This document shows, piece by piece, positions 49,039 to 58,482 of a DNA stretch of 64,000 bases; the stretch's first letter is position 1; each line of letters begins with the position of its first letter. Position numbers and translations under genes: made by a program. The notes under the pieces were generated by a model that saw only the letters and a list, made by a program, of their open reading frames with translations, did no database searches and was not told the origin of the DNA. The DNA is from PALSA-129 sp050014595. Lineage in GTDB: Bacteria; Acidobacteriota; Terriglobia; Bryobacterales; Bryobacteraceae. Where the stretch lies: assembly GCA_050014595.1 (NCBI GenBank), contig JBEKDA010000013.1, positions 1-64,000 on the forward strand, written 5' to 3'.

Positions 49039-49698
49039 CTAGCTTCGGCCCACCATCTTCGCGCCCAGCGCGCCGCCCGCCATGCTCAGGCAGGTGACGA
49101 ACACGAACAGGAACGCCAGCGCAAATAGAACCAGCATCACCATGCCTTGCGTCGTCTGGATCAGATGCGTCATCTGCGCCACCATGTTCGGGTCCTGCGC
49201 GGAAAAGTTCTTCATCTGTTCCAGCATGGTGGCGCCCAGCTTTCCCGAAAGCGCGTCCGGGATCAGCGTGGCCGCGAAGACGATCGCCGCAAATCCGTAC
49301 GTCAGCAGGCCCGTGATCCAGCCGATCTTGACGCCCGCGCTCACGTCCAGCCGCGTGCCCGTCTTCCGGCAGTACAGGAACACCGCGAAGAACCCCGCCG
49401 CCGGCCAATTCAAAATCGGCACCAGGAAGTTCAGCAGCGTCGCGCCCACCGCCGCCATCAGCGCAATCCGCACCGCGACGGGGTTCCGGAAGTTCAGCGG
49501 CATCGGCGCTGGCCGCGGCTCTGGGGCCGGCGCCGGCAGCGGAGCCGCATCGGTCGCCGCATCGGTCGCCGCAGGGGGCGCCGCGAAGACGTTCCGTTCG
49601 ATCTCCGGAGTTTCAATCTCCCGTTGCGGCTTTCCGCACTTGTGGCAGAACAGAGAGTCCGGTGGGAGTTGCGCGCCGCAGGTGCAGATATCCGCCAT
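49039..49698 (-). CDS. zinc-ribbon membrane protein
   Basis: 219 residues. The N-terminal zinc ribbon has CTCGAQLPPDSLFCHKCGKP (two CxC/CxxC pairs). A Pro/Ala-rich linker (38-65) follows, then about four helices: VRIALMAAVGATLLNFLVPI, WPAAGFFAVFLYCRKTGTRL, GWITGLLTYGFAAIVFAATL and VMLVLFALAFLFVFVTCLSM. Inner-membrane location with the ribbon in the cytosol. No known function; similar acidobacterial proteins are annotated only by the zinc ribbon. Confidence 0.75.
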   Translation of the reverse strand: MADICTCGAQLPPDSLFCHKCGKPQREIETPEIERNVFAAPPAATDAATDAAPLPAPAPEPRPAPMPLNFRNPVAVRIALMAAVGATLLNFLVPILNWPAAGFFAVFLYCRKTGTRLDVSAGVKIGWITGLLTYGFAAIVFAATLIPDALSGKLGATMLEQMKNFSAQDPNMVAQMTHLIQTTQGMVMLVLFALAFLFVFVTCLSMAGGALGAKMVGRS

Positions 49699-49748
49699 GG
49701 TCCACTTTCAGTGTGGCGCACCCATGCACGGGGAAGCAACTAGGCGAC

Positions 49749-50723
<975 letters not shown>

Positions 50724-50740
50724 GTGGTAGCTTTCTCAAC

Positions 50741-51712
50741 ATGGACAATAACACAGTCCTCGTGCTGGCGAATCCGGCCGATCCCCAACTGAAGAAACTG
50801 GCCTCTCTTCCCGAGGAAACCTCGATCGCCGTTGGCTCGACCGCGGAAGCCTTCGCGCGCGCCGCAGCCCAGGCCGACGTGCTCTTCAACTGGTCGGAAT
50901 CCGGCCCGCTGTTCCGCGAAGTCTTCACCATGTGCCCGCAACTCCGCTGGGTGCATTCGCGCGCCGCCGGCCTCGACAACCTCCTCTTTCCGGAGCTCAT
51001 CGAAAGCAGCGTGCCGCTGACCAACGGCTCCGGCGTGTTCAGCCCGCCGCTGGGCGAATTCGTGGTGGGCGCCATGCTCTATTTCGCCCAGGATTTCCGG
51101 CGCCTCATGCGCTGTCAGGCCGCCGGCGTTTGGGAAACTCGCGACATTGAAGAAATCTCCGGCCGCACCGTTGGCATCGTCGGCTATGGCGATATCGGCC
51201 GCGCCGTCGCCACCCGCGCCCGCGCCCTGGGCATGCACGTTCTCGCCTTACGCCGCAGCGGGCCGCCCTCGTCGGGCGGTGACCCCCTGATCGACCACTT
51301 CTACGGCCCCGCCACCCGCCTGGAGATGATCGCCCGCTGCGATTACCTGGTGGTCTCCGCGCCCCTCACCCCGGAGACTCGCGGCATGATGGGCGCCGCC
51401 GAGTTCGCCGCCATGCAGCCGCACGCCGTGGTCATCAACGTGGGCCGCGGCCCGGTCATCGACGAGGCCGCTCTGGCGGATGCGCTGGCCGCCAATCGCA
51501 TCCGCGGCGCAGCCCTCGACGTCTTCGACACCGAGCCCTTACCCGAGGGTCATCCCTTCTACACCCTAGAAAACGTGTTGCTCTCGCCGCACTGTGCCGA
51601 TCACACGCCGGATTGGCTGGAACGCGCCATGCAATTTTTCCTGGAGCAATTCGAGCGTTACCGCAAAGGCGAGACTTTACTCAATGTGGTTGACAAGCGA
51701 CGCGGATATTGA
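50741..51712 (+). CDS. D-isomer 2-hydroxyacid dehydrogenase
   Basis: 323 residues. NAD-binding motif TVGIVGYGDIGRAVATRARA (GxGxxG variant GYGDIG) and the catalytic set: Arg in VVINVGRGPVIDEAALADAL, Glu in LDVFDTEPLPEGHPFY, His in VLLSPHCADHTPDW. It oxidises a D-2-hydroxyacid or reduces a 2-oxoacid. The specific substrate is not predictable. Its stop is followed, after three bases, by tandem-hairpin copy B, which probably ends its transcript. Confidence 0.88.
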   Translation: MDNNTVLVLANPADPQLKKLASLPEETSIAVGSTAEAFARAAAQADVLFNWSESGPLFREVFTMCPQLRWVHSRAAGLDNLLFPELIESSVPLTNGSGVFSPPLGEFVVGAMLYFAQDFRRLMRCQAAGVWETRDIEEISGRTVGIVGYGDIGRAVATRARALGMHVLALRRSGPPSSGGDPLIDHFYGPATRLEMIARCDYLVVSAPLTPETRGMMGAAEFAAMQPHAVVINVGRGPVIDEAALADALAANRIRGAALDVFDTEPLPEGHPFYTLENVLLSPHCADHTPDWLERAMQFFLEQFERYRKGETLLNVVDKRRGY

Positions 51713-51715
51713 AGG

Positions 51716-51774
51716 CAAGGGCTGCGCCCTTGATGTCCCTTCGGGACATGGGAGTCAGGAGTCAGGAGTCAGAA
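51716..51774 (+). repeat. tandem-hairpin 3'-end element, copy B
   Basis: CAAGGGC-TGC-GCCCTTG (51716-51732), ATGTCCC-TTC-GGGACAT (51733-51749), then GGGAGTCAGGAGTCAGGAG and TCAGAA. Same order and spacing as copy A at 4106-4157 (read on minus). The second stem differs in sequence but keeps pairing. The element begins 3 nt after the dehydrogenase stop, and its GAGTCAG tail encodes the last residues and stop of the converging TIGR03067 gene. Confidence 0.82.
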
Positions 51775-52522
51775 TGCGGCTCCATTCCGACACCGTCCGT
51801 CCGTCGCCGGGAGTTGCCGTGAAATCTCCGGGCCGGGGCTGACGGGCGGCGGCGGCGAGCGAGGTCCGCAGCCTGGCGCCATCCACTTCGTAGATGCCCA
51901 ACTGGCTGGTGTCCAGGTAGTCGATGGTGCTGGGAGTGGCGACGCGATTCACCGTGAACCGGCTCTTCATGTAGACCCGATCGAAGACGAACATGGTGGT
52001 TTGATGGCCATGAAAGACGCGCCTGGCGCTGGCGCAAATCTTGGCATCCATCGGCTTGCCGTCCTGAAAGCAAGAGAGCATGAACCACTCACCCTCCAGT
52101 TCCGCTACCGGTTCTCCGGCCGGTTCCGCCTGGTCCTTGGCAGCCGGTGGGGCGGCGCCGGCCGCGGCTCGCGTCAGCGTCTCCAGGGCATGGCCGGTTC
52201 CCGGCTCCGCGGCGAACCTGGTGGGACGCTTGACGCCCGCGAGGCCGATACAGATTCTCCAGGTGTCTCCATCCAGTTCGTAAATGCCGAGGGAAGTTTC
52301 TCCCTGGTGGGGGCCCTTGTGAAACTTCACGTCGAAGGTCTTGGGCGTCGCGGTGGCGTCCACAACCATGGTTCCTTCATATTGCGCGCCCATGGAGAGA
52401 CTGGTGAAGTTGTTTCCCTCAATCACGATCCGGGCGCTGCCGGGCGGGATTTTCCGCCCGTCCATTTCAAACGCGATCATCTGCCACGCACCTTGCAGCT
52501 TCTCAAGATCGGATTTGGCCAC
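51755..52522 (-). CDS. double TIGR03067-domain protein
   Basis: 255 residues from GTG at 52522. Repeat 1 (about 1-95): DLEKLQGAWQMIAFEMDGRK, GNNFTSLSMGAQYEGTMVVD, TPKTFDVKFHKGPHQGETSL and GIYELDGDTWRICIGLAG. Repeat 2 (about 130-240): AELEGEWFMLSCFQDGKPMD and LGIYEVDGARLRTSLAA. This beta-barrel-like family is common in Planctomycetes and Acidobacteria, of unknown role. The last residues LTPDS and stop are encoded by the tandem-hairpin element. Start: no ATG fits; earlier text in the frame is not family-like. Confidence 0.75.
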   Translation of the reverse strand: MAKSDLEKLQGAWQMIAFEMDGRKIPPGSARIVIEGNNFTSLSMGAQYEGTMVVDATATPKTFDVKFHKGPHQGETSLGIYELDGDTWRICIGLAGVKRPTRFAAEPGTGHALETLTRAAAGAAPPAAKDQAEPAGEPVAELEGEWFMLSCFQDGKPMDAKICASARRVFHGHQTTMFVFDRVYMKSRFTVNRVATPSTIDYLDTSQLGIYEVDGARLRTSLAAAARQPRPGDFTATPGDGRTVSEWSRILTPDS

Positions 52523-52596
52523 AATTTCTCTATATTCGAGAAGATCGGCCCGGCTGTCAACAGGTTTTTGTATTTGCCTGCGGGTTGGTGGATAGA

Positions 52597-53892
52597 ATGA
52601 AGATTCACCGCATGCAAAAGCGCATCTCCCCCGCTTCGTCGATTGCCGGCGAGATTTCACTGCCCGGCGACAAATCCATTTCGCACCGCTACGCCATGAT
52701 CGCTTCGATCGCGCAAGGCGCAACCCGCATTCGGAACTATTCGACTGGCGCGGATTGCCATTCCACGCTAGGATGCGTGCGGGCGCTGGGCATCGAGGTG
52801 GAAGGCCGGGGGACGGAGTTCGTGATTCATGGCCGTGGCCTGGGTGGTTTGCGGAAGCCGGCGGGGGATCTGGATGCGGGCAACTCCGGCTCGACCATTC
52901 GCATGCTCTCCGGCATGCTGGCGGCGCAGCCATTCTCGACGCGCATCTTTGGCGACGAATCGCTTTCGCGCCGGCCCATGCAGCGCATTCTGGCGCCGCT
53001 CGAGCGGATGGGCGCGCGGATCGCGGCTCGCGACGGCAAGTTTCCGCCGCTCGACATTCAGGGCGGGGAATTGCGGCCCATCGATTACACGCTGCCGGTG
53101 GCGAGCGCGCAGGTGAAGACGTGCGTGCTGTTCGCGGGGCTGTTCGCGGAAGGTGAAACGTCGGTCACGGAGCCGGTGCGCTCGCGCGACCATACGGAAT
53201 TGGCGCTGCGCGAATTCGGCGCGGAAGTGACGGTGGCGCGGCAGAAGATCACGCTGGTGGGCCGTCCGAAACTGACGGGGCGCGAACTGGTAGTGCCGAG
53301 CGATCTTTCGTCGGCCGCGTTCTTCCTTGTCGCGGCACTGCTGGTGCCGGGCTCGAAGCTGGCGATCAGCGGCGTCGGATTGAACCCCACGCGGTCGGCG
53401 CTGCTCGACTTCCTGGTGGGGATGGGCGCGCGCATTCGCGTTCCCAACCTGGAAAGCAGCCACGGCGAACTGGTGGGCGACCTGGTGGTGGAGCACTCCG
53501 CACTGCTCGGTGGCGCGATCGAGGGAGCGCTCACGGCGGCGCTGATCGATGAGATCCCGGTGCTGGCGGTGCTGGGCGCGGCGACCGAAGAAGGCCTCAC
53601 GGTGCGGGACGCTTCCGAGCTGCGGGTCAAGGAGACCGACCGCATCCGCACGGTGATCGACAACTTGCGGCGCATGGGCGTGGAGGCGGAGGAACTGCCG
53701 GACGGCATGGTGATTCCCGGCCGCCAGAAGTTTCGCGCGGCGGAATTCGATTCCTGCGGCGACCACCGCATCGCGATGGCGTTTGCGGTGGCGGCGCTGC
53801 ATGGCGATGGGGAGTCGGTGATCGAGGGAGCGGAGGCGGCGTCGGTGTCGTTCCCGGAATTCTGGGAGACGCTGAGCGCGATCGTGGGGTAG
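52597..53892 (+). CDS. aroA: 3-phosphoshikimate 1-carboxyvinyltransferase (EPSP synthase)
   Basis: 431 residues. It joins PEP and shikimate-3-phosphate in the chorismate pathway. Motifs: EISLPGDKSISHRYAMIAS (PGDKSISHR), DLDAGNSGSTIRMLSGMLAA (AGNSGT-type), SLSRRPMQRILAPLERMGAR, VKETDRIRTVIDNLRRMGVE and CGDHRIAMAFAVAAL. The last two are the family's C-terminal signatures. MKIHRMQKR is the chosen start (ATG); GTG four codons earlier and MQKR five codons later are alternatives. Confidence 0.96.
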   Translation: MKIHRMQKRISPASSIAGEISLPGDKSISHRYAMIASIAQGATRIRNYSTGADCHSTLGCVRALGIEVEGRGTEFVIHGRGLGGLRKPAGDLDAGNSGSTIRMLSGMLAAQPFSTRIFGDESLSRRPMQRILAPLERMGARIAARDGKFPPLDIQGGELRPIDYTLPVASAQVKTCVLFAGLFAEGETSVTEPVRSRDHTELALREFGAEVTVARQKITLVGRPKLTGRELVVPSDLSSAAFFLVAALLVPGSKLAISGVGLNPTRSALLDFLVGMGARIRVPNLESSHGELVGDLVVEHSALLGGAIEGALTAALIDEIPVLAVLGAATEEGLTVRDASELRVKETDRIRTVIDNLRRMGVEAEELPDGMVIPGRQKFRAAEFDSCGDHRIAMAFAVAALHGDGESVIEGAEAASVSFPEFWETLSAIVG

Positions 53893-53909
53893 GAAAGCGA
53901 CTGCGAATC

Positions 53910-53999
53910 TCACCGCCGAGACGCGGAGACGCGGAGAACGGCGCGAGAGAAAACGGCGGGACGAAGGCGTCCCGCGCGTACCACGGGGTCCGCCCCACT
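53910..53999. repeat. GC-rich repeat after aroA
   Basis: TCACCGCCGAGACGCGGAGA resembles TTCACCGCGGAGGCGCGGAG at 48865-48884. GCGGGAC-GAAGGC-GTCCCGC (53956-53975) is a 7-bp-stem hairpin and GGGGTCCGCCCCAC follows. It is the downstream end of aroA; the hairpin may end transcription but there is no T-run. Confidence 0.5.
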
Positions 54000-54014
54000 G
54001 GCGTGATAGCCGGC

Positions 54015-56693
54015 TCATTTGCTTCCCGGCGGGAGCCTGCGCTTCAGCTCGTCGAAGAAATTCAGCAGGAAGATCATATGGAGATCGGCCTTCTCCCCGC
54101 CGGCGGAGGCTTCCGGCGCCAGAAACGCGGCGAAGCGTTTGCCGTCGGGCGCCAGGTCGTAGGGTGCGGAATTGCCCGTGAGGGTGATCTGGTTGCCAAC
54201 CCATTGGCGCGGCTTGCCCGGCTCAAAGCTTCGTCCATTGATGGTGTAAGGGACCACCATGATGTGACCATCCGCGGTCAGGTAGAAAAGTTCCTTGGCC
54301 GTGCGCGACCACAAGGGGAATCTGCCGGGAGCGGTGGAAATCTGCGCCTGTCCTCCGCCGCTGGCGCCTTCGGGAAACGGCCGCACGAAGACGTGATAGG
54401 CGCCCGACGTGCCGGACGAATAGGCCAGCCAGCGTCCATCCGGCGAAAAGGCTGGTTCCACATCGTTGCCTGTGGTGGCCAGGAATAACTCGGGGGCTCC
54501 GGCCTTGGGATGGTCCGGGTCGGTGGTATCGAGCGGGAGGGTCCAGATGTCGCGGCCGGTGCCTTGCCCCGCCTGGTGGAATGCCAGGCGGCGTCCGTCG
54601 GGGGTAAAGGACCAAGCGACCGGGCTGCCGGTTTTAAACTCGTAGATCTGTTGCGGCGGGCCCGATCCATCCGAACGGACCCAAAAGAGACCCGTGGTGG
54701 ACTCGTAGACGATATGTTTGCCGTCGGGCGTCCATAGCGGGTACCCGTCCCCATTCTGGACCGGGAGGCGCGTGGTGCTGCCGCGCGCCAGATCGTAAAC
54801 CGAGATGTCGGCGGTGGTGAAGTACACCAGCCGCTTTCCGTCCGGAGAGAAGCGCGGACCAAGGATCAACGGATCCGTCAGCAATGGCTCCTTTTTCCCC
54901 ATGGCGTCCAGCCAGGAAAGATTAAAGGTGGTAGCTCCCGATTTACCGCTCAGGTAGACCAGCGTGCCGGTGCGTGAAAAGTCCATTTGGCCGCCCCCGT
55001 TCGTAACGTTGCCGGCGACATCCTCCAGGATGGGGGCGGGCATTCCGCGGGTTTGGTAGCGGTCGAGGTCGAACGGCACGGCGAACAGAGTGCCCTGATG
55101 AATGTAGAACAGGTGGCCGCTGGGCAGATATCGCCCGAAGTAGCCGCCGCGCTGCACGCTCTTGGTTTCTCCGGTCTTGAGAATCAGAACTTCAATACTG
55201 GCGTCGTCGAACGAGCCTACGGCGCCCCCAGTGAAAAGGATGGCCTGGCCGCCCGGCAGGATCTGCGGCCAGCGTTGCGAGGTCCCCTTTTCGGTTGGTT
55301 TGCCGAGGCTCTGTGGCGTTCCTCCGGTGGAGGGAACGCGCGCCAGGGGGTCGCCCCCGGCGACCCCGAACACGATATTGCCGTCTTCGCCCCAGTCCGC
55401 GCCGCGCATTGCCGCGGCATCGCACAGCGTGGTGGGTGCGCCGCCCTGGATGGAGACCTTTCGCAAATGCCCGTCGGCGAAAAAGCCGATCCATTGGCCA
55501 TCGGGGGAGAAGAACGGGTCTTGCGCATTTTCCGTGCCCGAGAGGATCACCGGTTTGGACTGATCCATGAGCCGCGTGGCCAGCATGTTGACAGTTCCGC
55601 CGGAGGCCCGCACCGGGTAGGCCAGGCGCGTGCCGTCGGGCGAGATGGCGGTGGTGATGCGATTGCCGGCCACGGCCTCCGGGCCGAGATCGGCGCTGAA
55701 GCGCAGCAGGGGCTTTTCCACTGGGCGGGTGGCACGCCACAGCAGGCCGCCCACAATCAGCGCCAGCACGGTGCAGAAGCCCGCCAGTGCCCACGGCAGC
55801 CAGGAGCGCCGGGTGGTAGCGGCTTGTATCGCCGGCGCGGCGGCCGCCTCACCGGGTTCATCCAGCAGGATGCGCGCTTCGCCGATGTCGCGCAGCCGCT
55901 GTTTCGGATCTTTGCGCAGACAGCGCGCCAGCAGGCGGCGGATGTGGGGCGGCGTGCCGGTGGGCAGCGCCGTCCAATCCGGCTCGCGCGTGATGACAGC
56001 GGCCATGGAGTCGCTGACCGTCTCACCGCCGTAGAGCATGCCGCCGGTGAGCAATTCGAAGAGCACCACGCCGAAGGCCCAGATATCGGCGCGCTTGTCG
56101 ACGGGCTTGCCGCGCGCCTGCTCGGGCGCCATGTAGGCGGCCGTGCCCAGGATCATGCCCGCCTGCGTCATGGCCAGGGAAAGCGTTGGCGACATGGTAG
56201 GGCTGGCGGCGGATTGCACGGGCGAGTCTTCGGTCGCGCGCGCCAGTCCGAAATCCAGCAGCTTCACCACGCCCTCGGGCGTGACTTTGATGTTGGCGGG
56301 CTTGAGATCGCGGTGAATGATGCCCTTCTCGTGCGCCGCTTCCAGACCGGCGGCGATCTGCCGGGCATACTGGATGGCCGTCTCGATGGGGACGGGACCG
56401 GCGAGGTCCGCGCCCTCCACCAGTTCCATGATGAGCGCGCCCTGCTCGACGCCGTAGATGGTGGCGATGTTGGGGTGGTTGAGCGACGCCAGCACCTGCG
56501 CTTCGCGCTCGAAGCGGGCCATGCGGCCGGCGTCGGCGGCAAAGGCCTCGGGCAGGACTTTGATGGCGACGTCGCGATTGAGCTTGGTGTCGGTAGCGCG
56601 GTAGACGGCGCCCATGCCACCCTCACCGAGCTTGGACGTGATGCGGTAGTGGGCGATGGAAGACGGCGGGCCCATGGTGAAGGATTCTGGCAT
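54015..56693 (-). CDS. membrane Ser/Thr protein kinase with C-terminal beta-propeller
   Basis: 892 residues. Kinase domain 15-275: GEGGMGAVYRATD (Gly loop), VAIKVLPEAF (Lys), IIHRDLKPANIKV (catalytic Asp), LLDFGLA and APEQARGKPVDKRADIWAFG. One transmembrane helix at about 299-320 (LPWALAGFCTVLALIVGGLL) puts the rest outside. The C-terminal 560 residues are TolB/WD40-type blades (FSPDGQWIGFFADG, SPDGKRLVYFTTA, WTPDGKHIVYESTTGLF). Such kinases are numerous in Acidobacteria and may sense envelope ligands. The next gene has a helix and FlgO/TolB-N-like domain. Confidence 0.9.
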   Translation of the reverse strand: MPESFTMGPPSSIAHYRITSKLGEGGMGAVYRATDTKLNRDVAIKVLPEAFAADAGRMARFEREAQVLASLNHPNIATIYGVEQGALIMELVEGADLAGPVPIETAIQYARQIAAGLEAAHEKGIIHRDLKPANIKVTPEGVVKLLDFGLARATEDSPVQSAASPTMSPTLSLAMTQAGMILGTAAYMAPEQARGKPVDKRADIWAFGVVLFELLTGGMLYGGETVSDSMAAVITREPDWTALPTGTPPHIRRLLARCLRKDPKQRLRDIGEARILLDEPGEAAAAPAIQAATTRRSWLPWALAGFCTVLALIVGGLLWRATRPVEKPLLRFSADLGPEAVAGNRITTAISPDGTRLAYPVRASGGTVNMLATRLMDQSKPVILSGTENAQDPFFSPDGQWIGFFADGHLRKVSIQGGAPTTLCDAAAMRGADWGEDGNIVFGVAGGDPLARVPSTGGTPQSLGKPTEKGTSQRWPQILPGGQAILFTGGAVGSFDDASIEVLILKTGETKSVQRGGYFGRYLPSGHLFYIHQGTLFAVPFDLDRYQTRGMPAPILEDVAGNVTNGGGQMDFSRTGTLVYLSGKSGATTFNLSWLDAMGKKEPLLTDPLILGPRFSPDGKRLVYFTTADISVYDLARGSTTRLPVQNGDGYPLWTPDGKHIVYESTTGLFWVRSDGSGPPQQIYEFKTGSPVAWSFTPDGRRLAFHQAGQGTGRDIWTLPLDTTDPDHPKAGAPELFLATTGNDVEPAFSPDGRWLAYSSGTSGAYHVFVRPFPEGASGGGQAQISTAPGRFPLWSRTAKELFYLTADGHIMVVPYTINGRSFEPGKPRQWVGNQITLTGNSAPYDLAPDGKRFAAFLAPEASAGGEKADLHMIFLLNFFDELKRRLPPGSK

Positions 56694-56756
56694 GATATCA
56701 CTTCCGGGCCGCTAGTATTGCGTCCGCGCGCTAAGGAAGCCGCGATGAAGCCAGTT

Positions 56757-56800
56757 GGCAGGCGAAAGCGCCAGGCGAAAGCGCCTGCCCCACAAAAGCC
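56757..56800. repeat. double hairpin AGGCGAAAGCGCCT family
   Basis: GGCAGGCGAAAGCGCC and AGGCGAAAGCGCCTGCCCCA repeat GCGAAAGCG twice in tandem, then CACAAAAGCC. Same type as clusters at 3.1, 30.7 and 54.0 kb. Lies between the kinase promoter and the converging gene's 3' end. Confidence 0.55.
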
Positions 56801-56862
56801 CAAGCCCCTGCGCGCCAAGGTGGGACAGACGCTGTCAACCCCGATTCTTCACAGCTTCGCAG

Positions 56863-57435
56863 TCACTTGGGCGCGTTTACGAGCAGGTTCAGGCGTGGCG
56901 CGAACTGGTCGGCGATGCTGAGCGCGATCTCGGCTTGCATTTTCTTGGTGTCGCTCACCTTGCGTTCGAGGCTCGCTACGCGAATGTAAGTCTGGTCCGG
57001 CAGACGGATCAAGTTGGCCAATACCCGAATGCCCAGCGGGCTTCGCTGCACCTGGCCGAGCACCACGTAGCTGACGCCCAGGGACGAGCCGATGGCCGCC
57101 AAGTCGCGACGGTCTCGCGGCGCCCGCAGGATGGCCGCGTTCCCGACGACGCGGTACCGGCCGGCGCCGGCCGCCGACAGTTCCGCCGTTACCGAACGGG
57201 TGAGCGCATCGGCGAAGCGGTCGTAATCCCTGTTGCCGGTTTCGTTATCAAAACGCGCGACGGCTACCCGCATCGCGGGCCGCGCGGTCCACGGGTGCGT
57301 GTACACCAGCGCGACTACGCCCATCAGCCCCATCAGAAGCGCGGGCGCCAGCAGGCGGCGAATTTCCCGGCGGCGGTCGGGCGCGGGACGCGTGCCCACG
57401 GGCGCGGTGAATCGAGTGCGCGGTGGTTCAGCCAT
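56863..57435 (-). CDS. membrane-anchored FlgO/TolB-N-like protein
   Basis: 190 residues. A basic N-terminus (1-27) precedes one helix (about 28-45, LLAPALLMGLMGVVALVY). The outer part has MRVAVARFDNETGNRDYDRF, ALTRSVTAELSAAGAGRYRV, VVGNAAILRAPRDRRDLAAI and GVSYVVLGQVQRSPLGIRVL. That is the FlgO/TolB N-terminal-like fold often attached to kinases and adenylate cyclases in these bacteria (VAVLPFxNxxxxxxYxxFADGLT). It may be a stand-alone version and partner of the kinase upstream; that link is inference. Confidence 0.75.
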   Translation of the reverse strand: MAEPPRTRFTAPVGTRPAPDRRREIRRLLAPALLMGLMGVVALVYTHPWTARPAMRVAVARFDNETGNRDYDRFADALTRSVTAELSAAGAGRYRVVGNAAILRAPRDRRDLAAIGSSLGVSYVVLGQVQRSPLGIRVLANLIRLPDQTYIRVASLERKVSDTKKMQAEIALSIADQFAPRLNLLVNAPK

Positions 57436-57441
57436 GGAACG

Positions 57442-58482
57442 CTACGCGGCGCGCAGGTGCGCGATCAACGCGTCGAGCGCGATCGACTTCTGAATGTTGC
57501 GGCGCATCAAGCGGACGATCTCGTCCACCTGCGCGACGGCCTTGCGAATCCACGCGAAGGCGATCTGGCCGGCGAGAGCATCCAGATCGCCGCGAATGTC
57601 GAAGTTACGGATCTCACCGGAGCCCTGGCCGAGCAGCAGCAGATCGCGCAGCAGCTCGTAGAGCACTTTGAGGTGGAGTTCGAGCTTTTCGCTCTTGGTG
57701 CGGCCGATGGCTTCGGAGACCGGCACCCAGGCGCTGAAGGGCGCGGCGCCGGCGGCCACTTTCAGCAGCACCAGCATGGCGGCGCGCCGCTTGTCGTAGT
57801 CTTCGAGGTCGAGCGAAATGGCCAGGCCGGGACTGCCGGCGGCGAGCGCGATGCGGCGCTCCGGCTGGTCGAGCGCCCGCGCGCCCACGAAGGCCGCCAT
57901 CTCCTGGCGCGAGAGCGGCGCGAACTGGAAGGGCACGGCGCGGGAGCGGATGGTGGGCAGCAGGTCGTAGGCGTTTTCCGCCGTCATGATGAGGATGAGG
58001 TGCGGCGGCGGCTCTTCGAGAGTCTTCAGCAGGGAGTTGGCCGCCTGGTCGTTGGCGCGGTCCACGTGGTCGATGACGAAGACGCGGCGGCTGCCGTGGT
58101 GCGGCAGGAATTGCGCGCGCTCCTTGAGCAGGCGGGTCTGCTGGATGGAGATCTGGCGCAGCGGGCCATCCGGCGCGAAGGTGACGAAATCGGGCTGGGT
58201 CGAGAACAGCAGCGGGTCTTCGTTGCGCTTGTCGGCCGGCCATTTCTCGCGCCCGGCGACGATTTCGAGGTTGTGGGGAAGGCTGAGATCGTCCTGTTCG
58301 ATCTGCTCCGGATGGCGCAGGAACCGCGAGCCCAGGCGGCGCGCCAGCGTGGCCTTGCCGACGCCTTCGGGCCCGGAGAAGAGCAGCGTCTGCGCCAGGC
58401 GGCGGTGCGCGATCATCTGCTCCAGCGCCAGAGTGACATGCGCATTGCCCCAGAAATTCTCAAACCTGGTTTGATCAGACAT
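57442..58482 (-). CDS. holB: DNA polymerase III delta' subunit
   Basis: 346 residues. AAA+ clamp-loader subunit. FWGNAHVTLALEQMIAHRRL is the opening, then P-loop GPEGVGKATLARRLG, VFVIDHVDRANDQAANSLLK and LEEPPPHLILIMTAENAYDL with the delta'-type LLPTIRSRAVPFQF (SRC motif replaced by SRA). The usual Zn-binding cysteines are missing. Its ATG overlaps tmk's stop by 8 nt, the common tmk-holB pairing. Confidence 0.92.
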   Translation of the reverse strand: MSDQTRFENFWGNAHVTLALEQMIAHRRLAQTLLFSGPEGVGKATLARRLGSRFLRHPEQIEQDDLSLPHNLEIVAGREKWPADKRNEDPLLFSTQPDFVTFAPDGPLRQISIQQTRLLKERAQFLPHHGSRRVFVIDHVDRANDQAANSLLKTLEEPPPHLILIMTAENAYDLLPTIRSRAVPFQFAPLSRQEMAAFVGARALDQPERRIALAAGSPGLAISLDLEDYDKRRAAMLVLLKVAAGAAPFSAWVPVSEAIGRTKSEKLELHLKVLYELLRDLLLLGQGSGEIRNFDIRGDLDALAGQIAFAWIRKAVAQVDEIVRLMRRNIQKSIALDALIAHLRAA

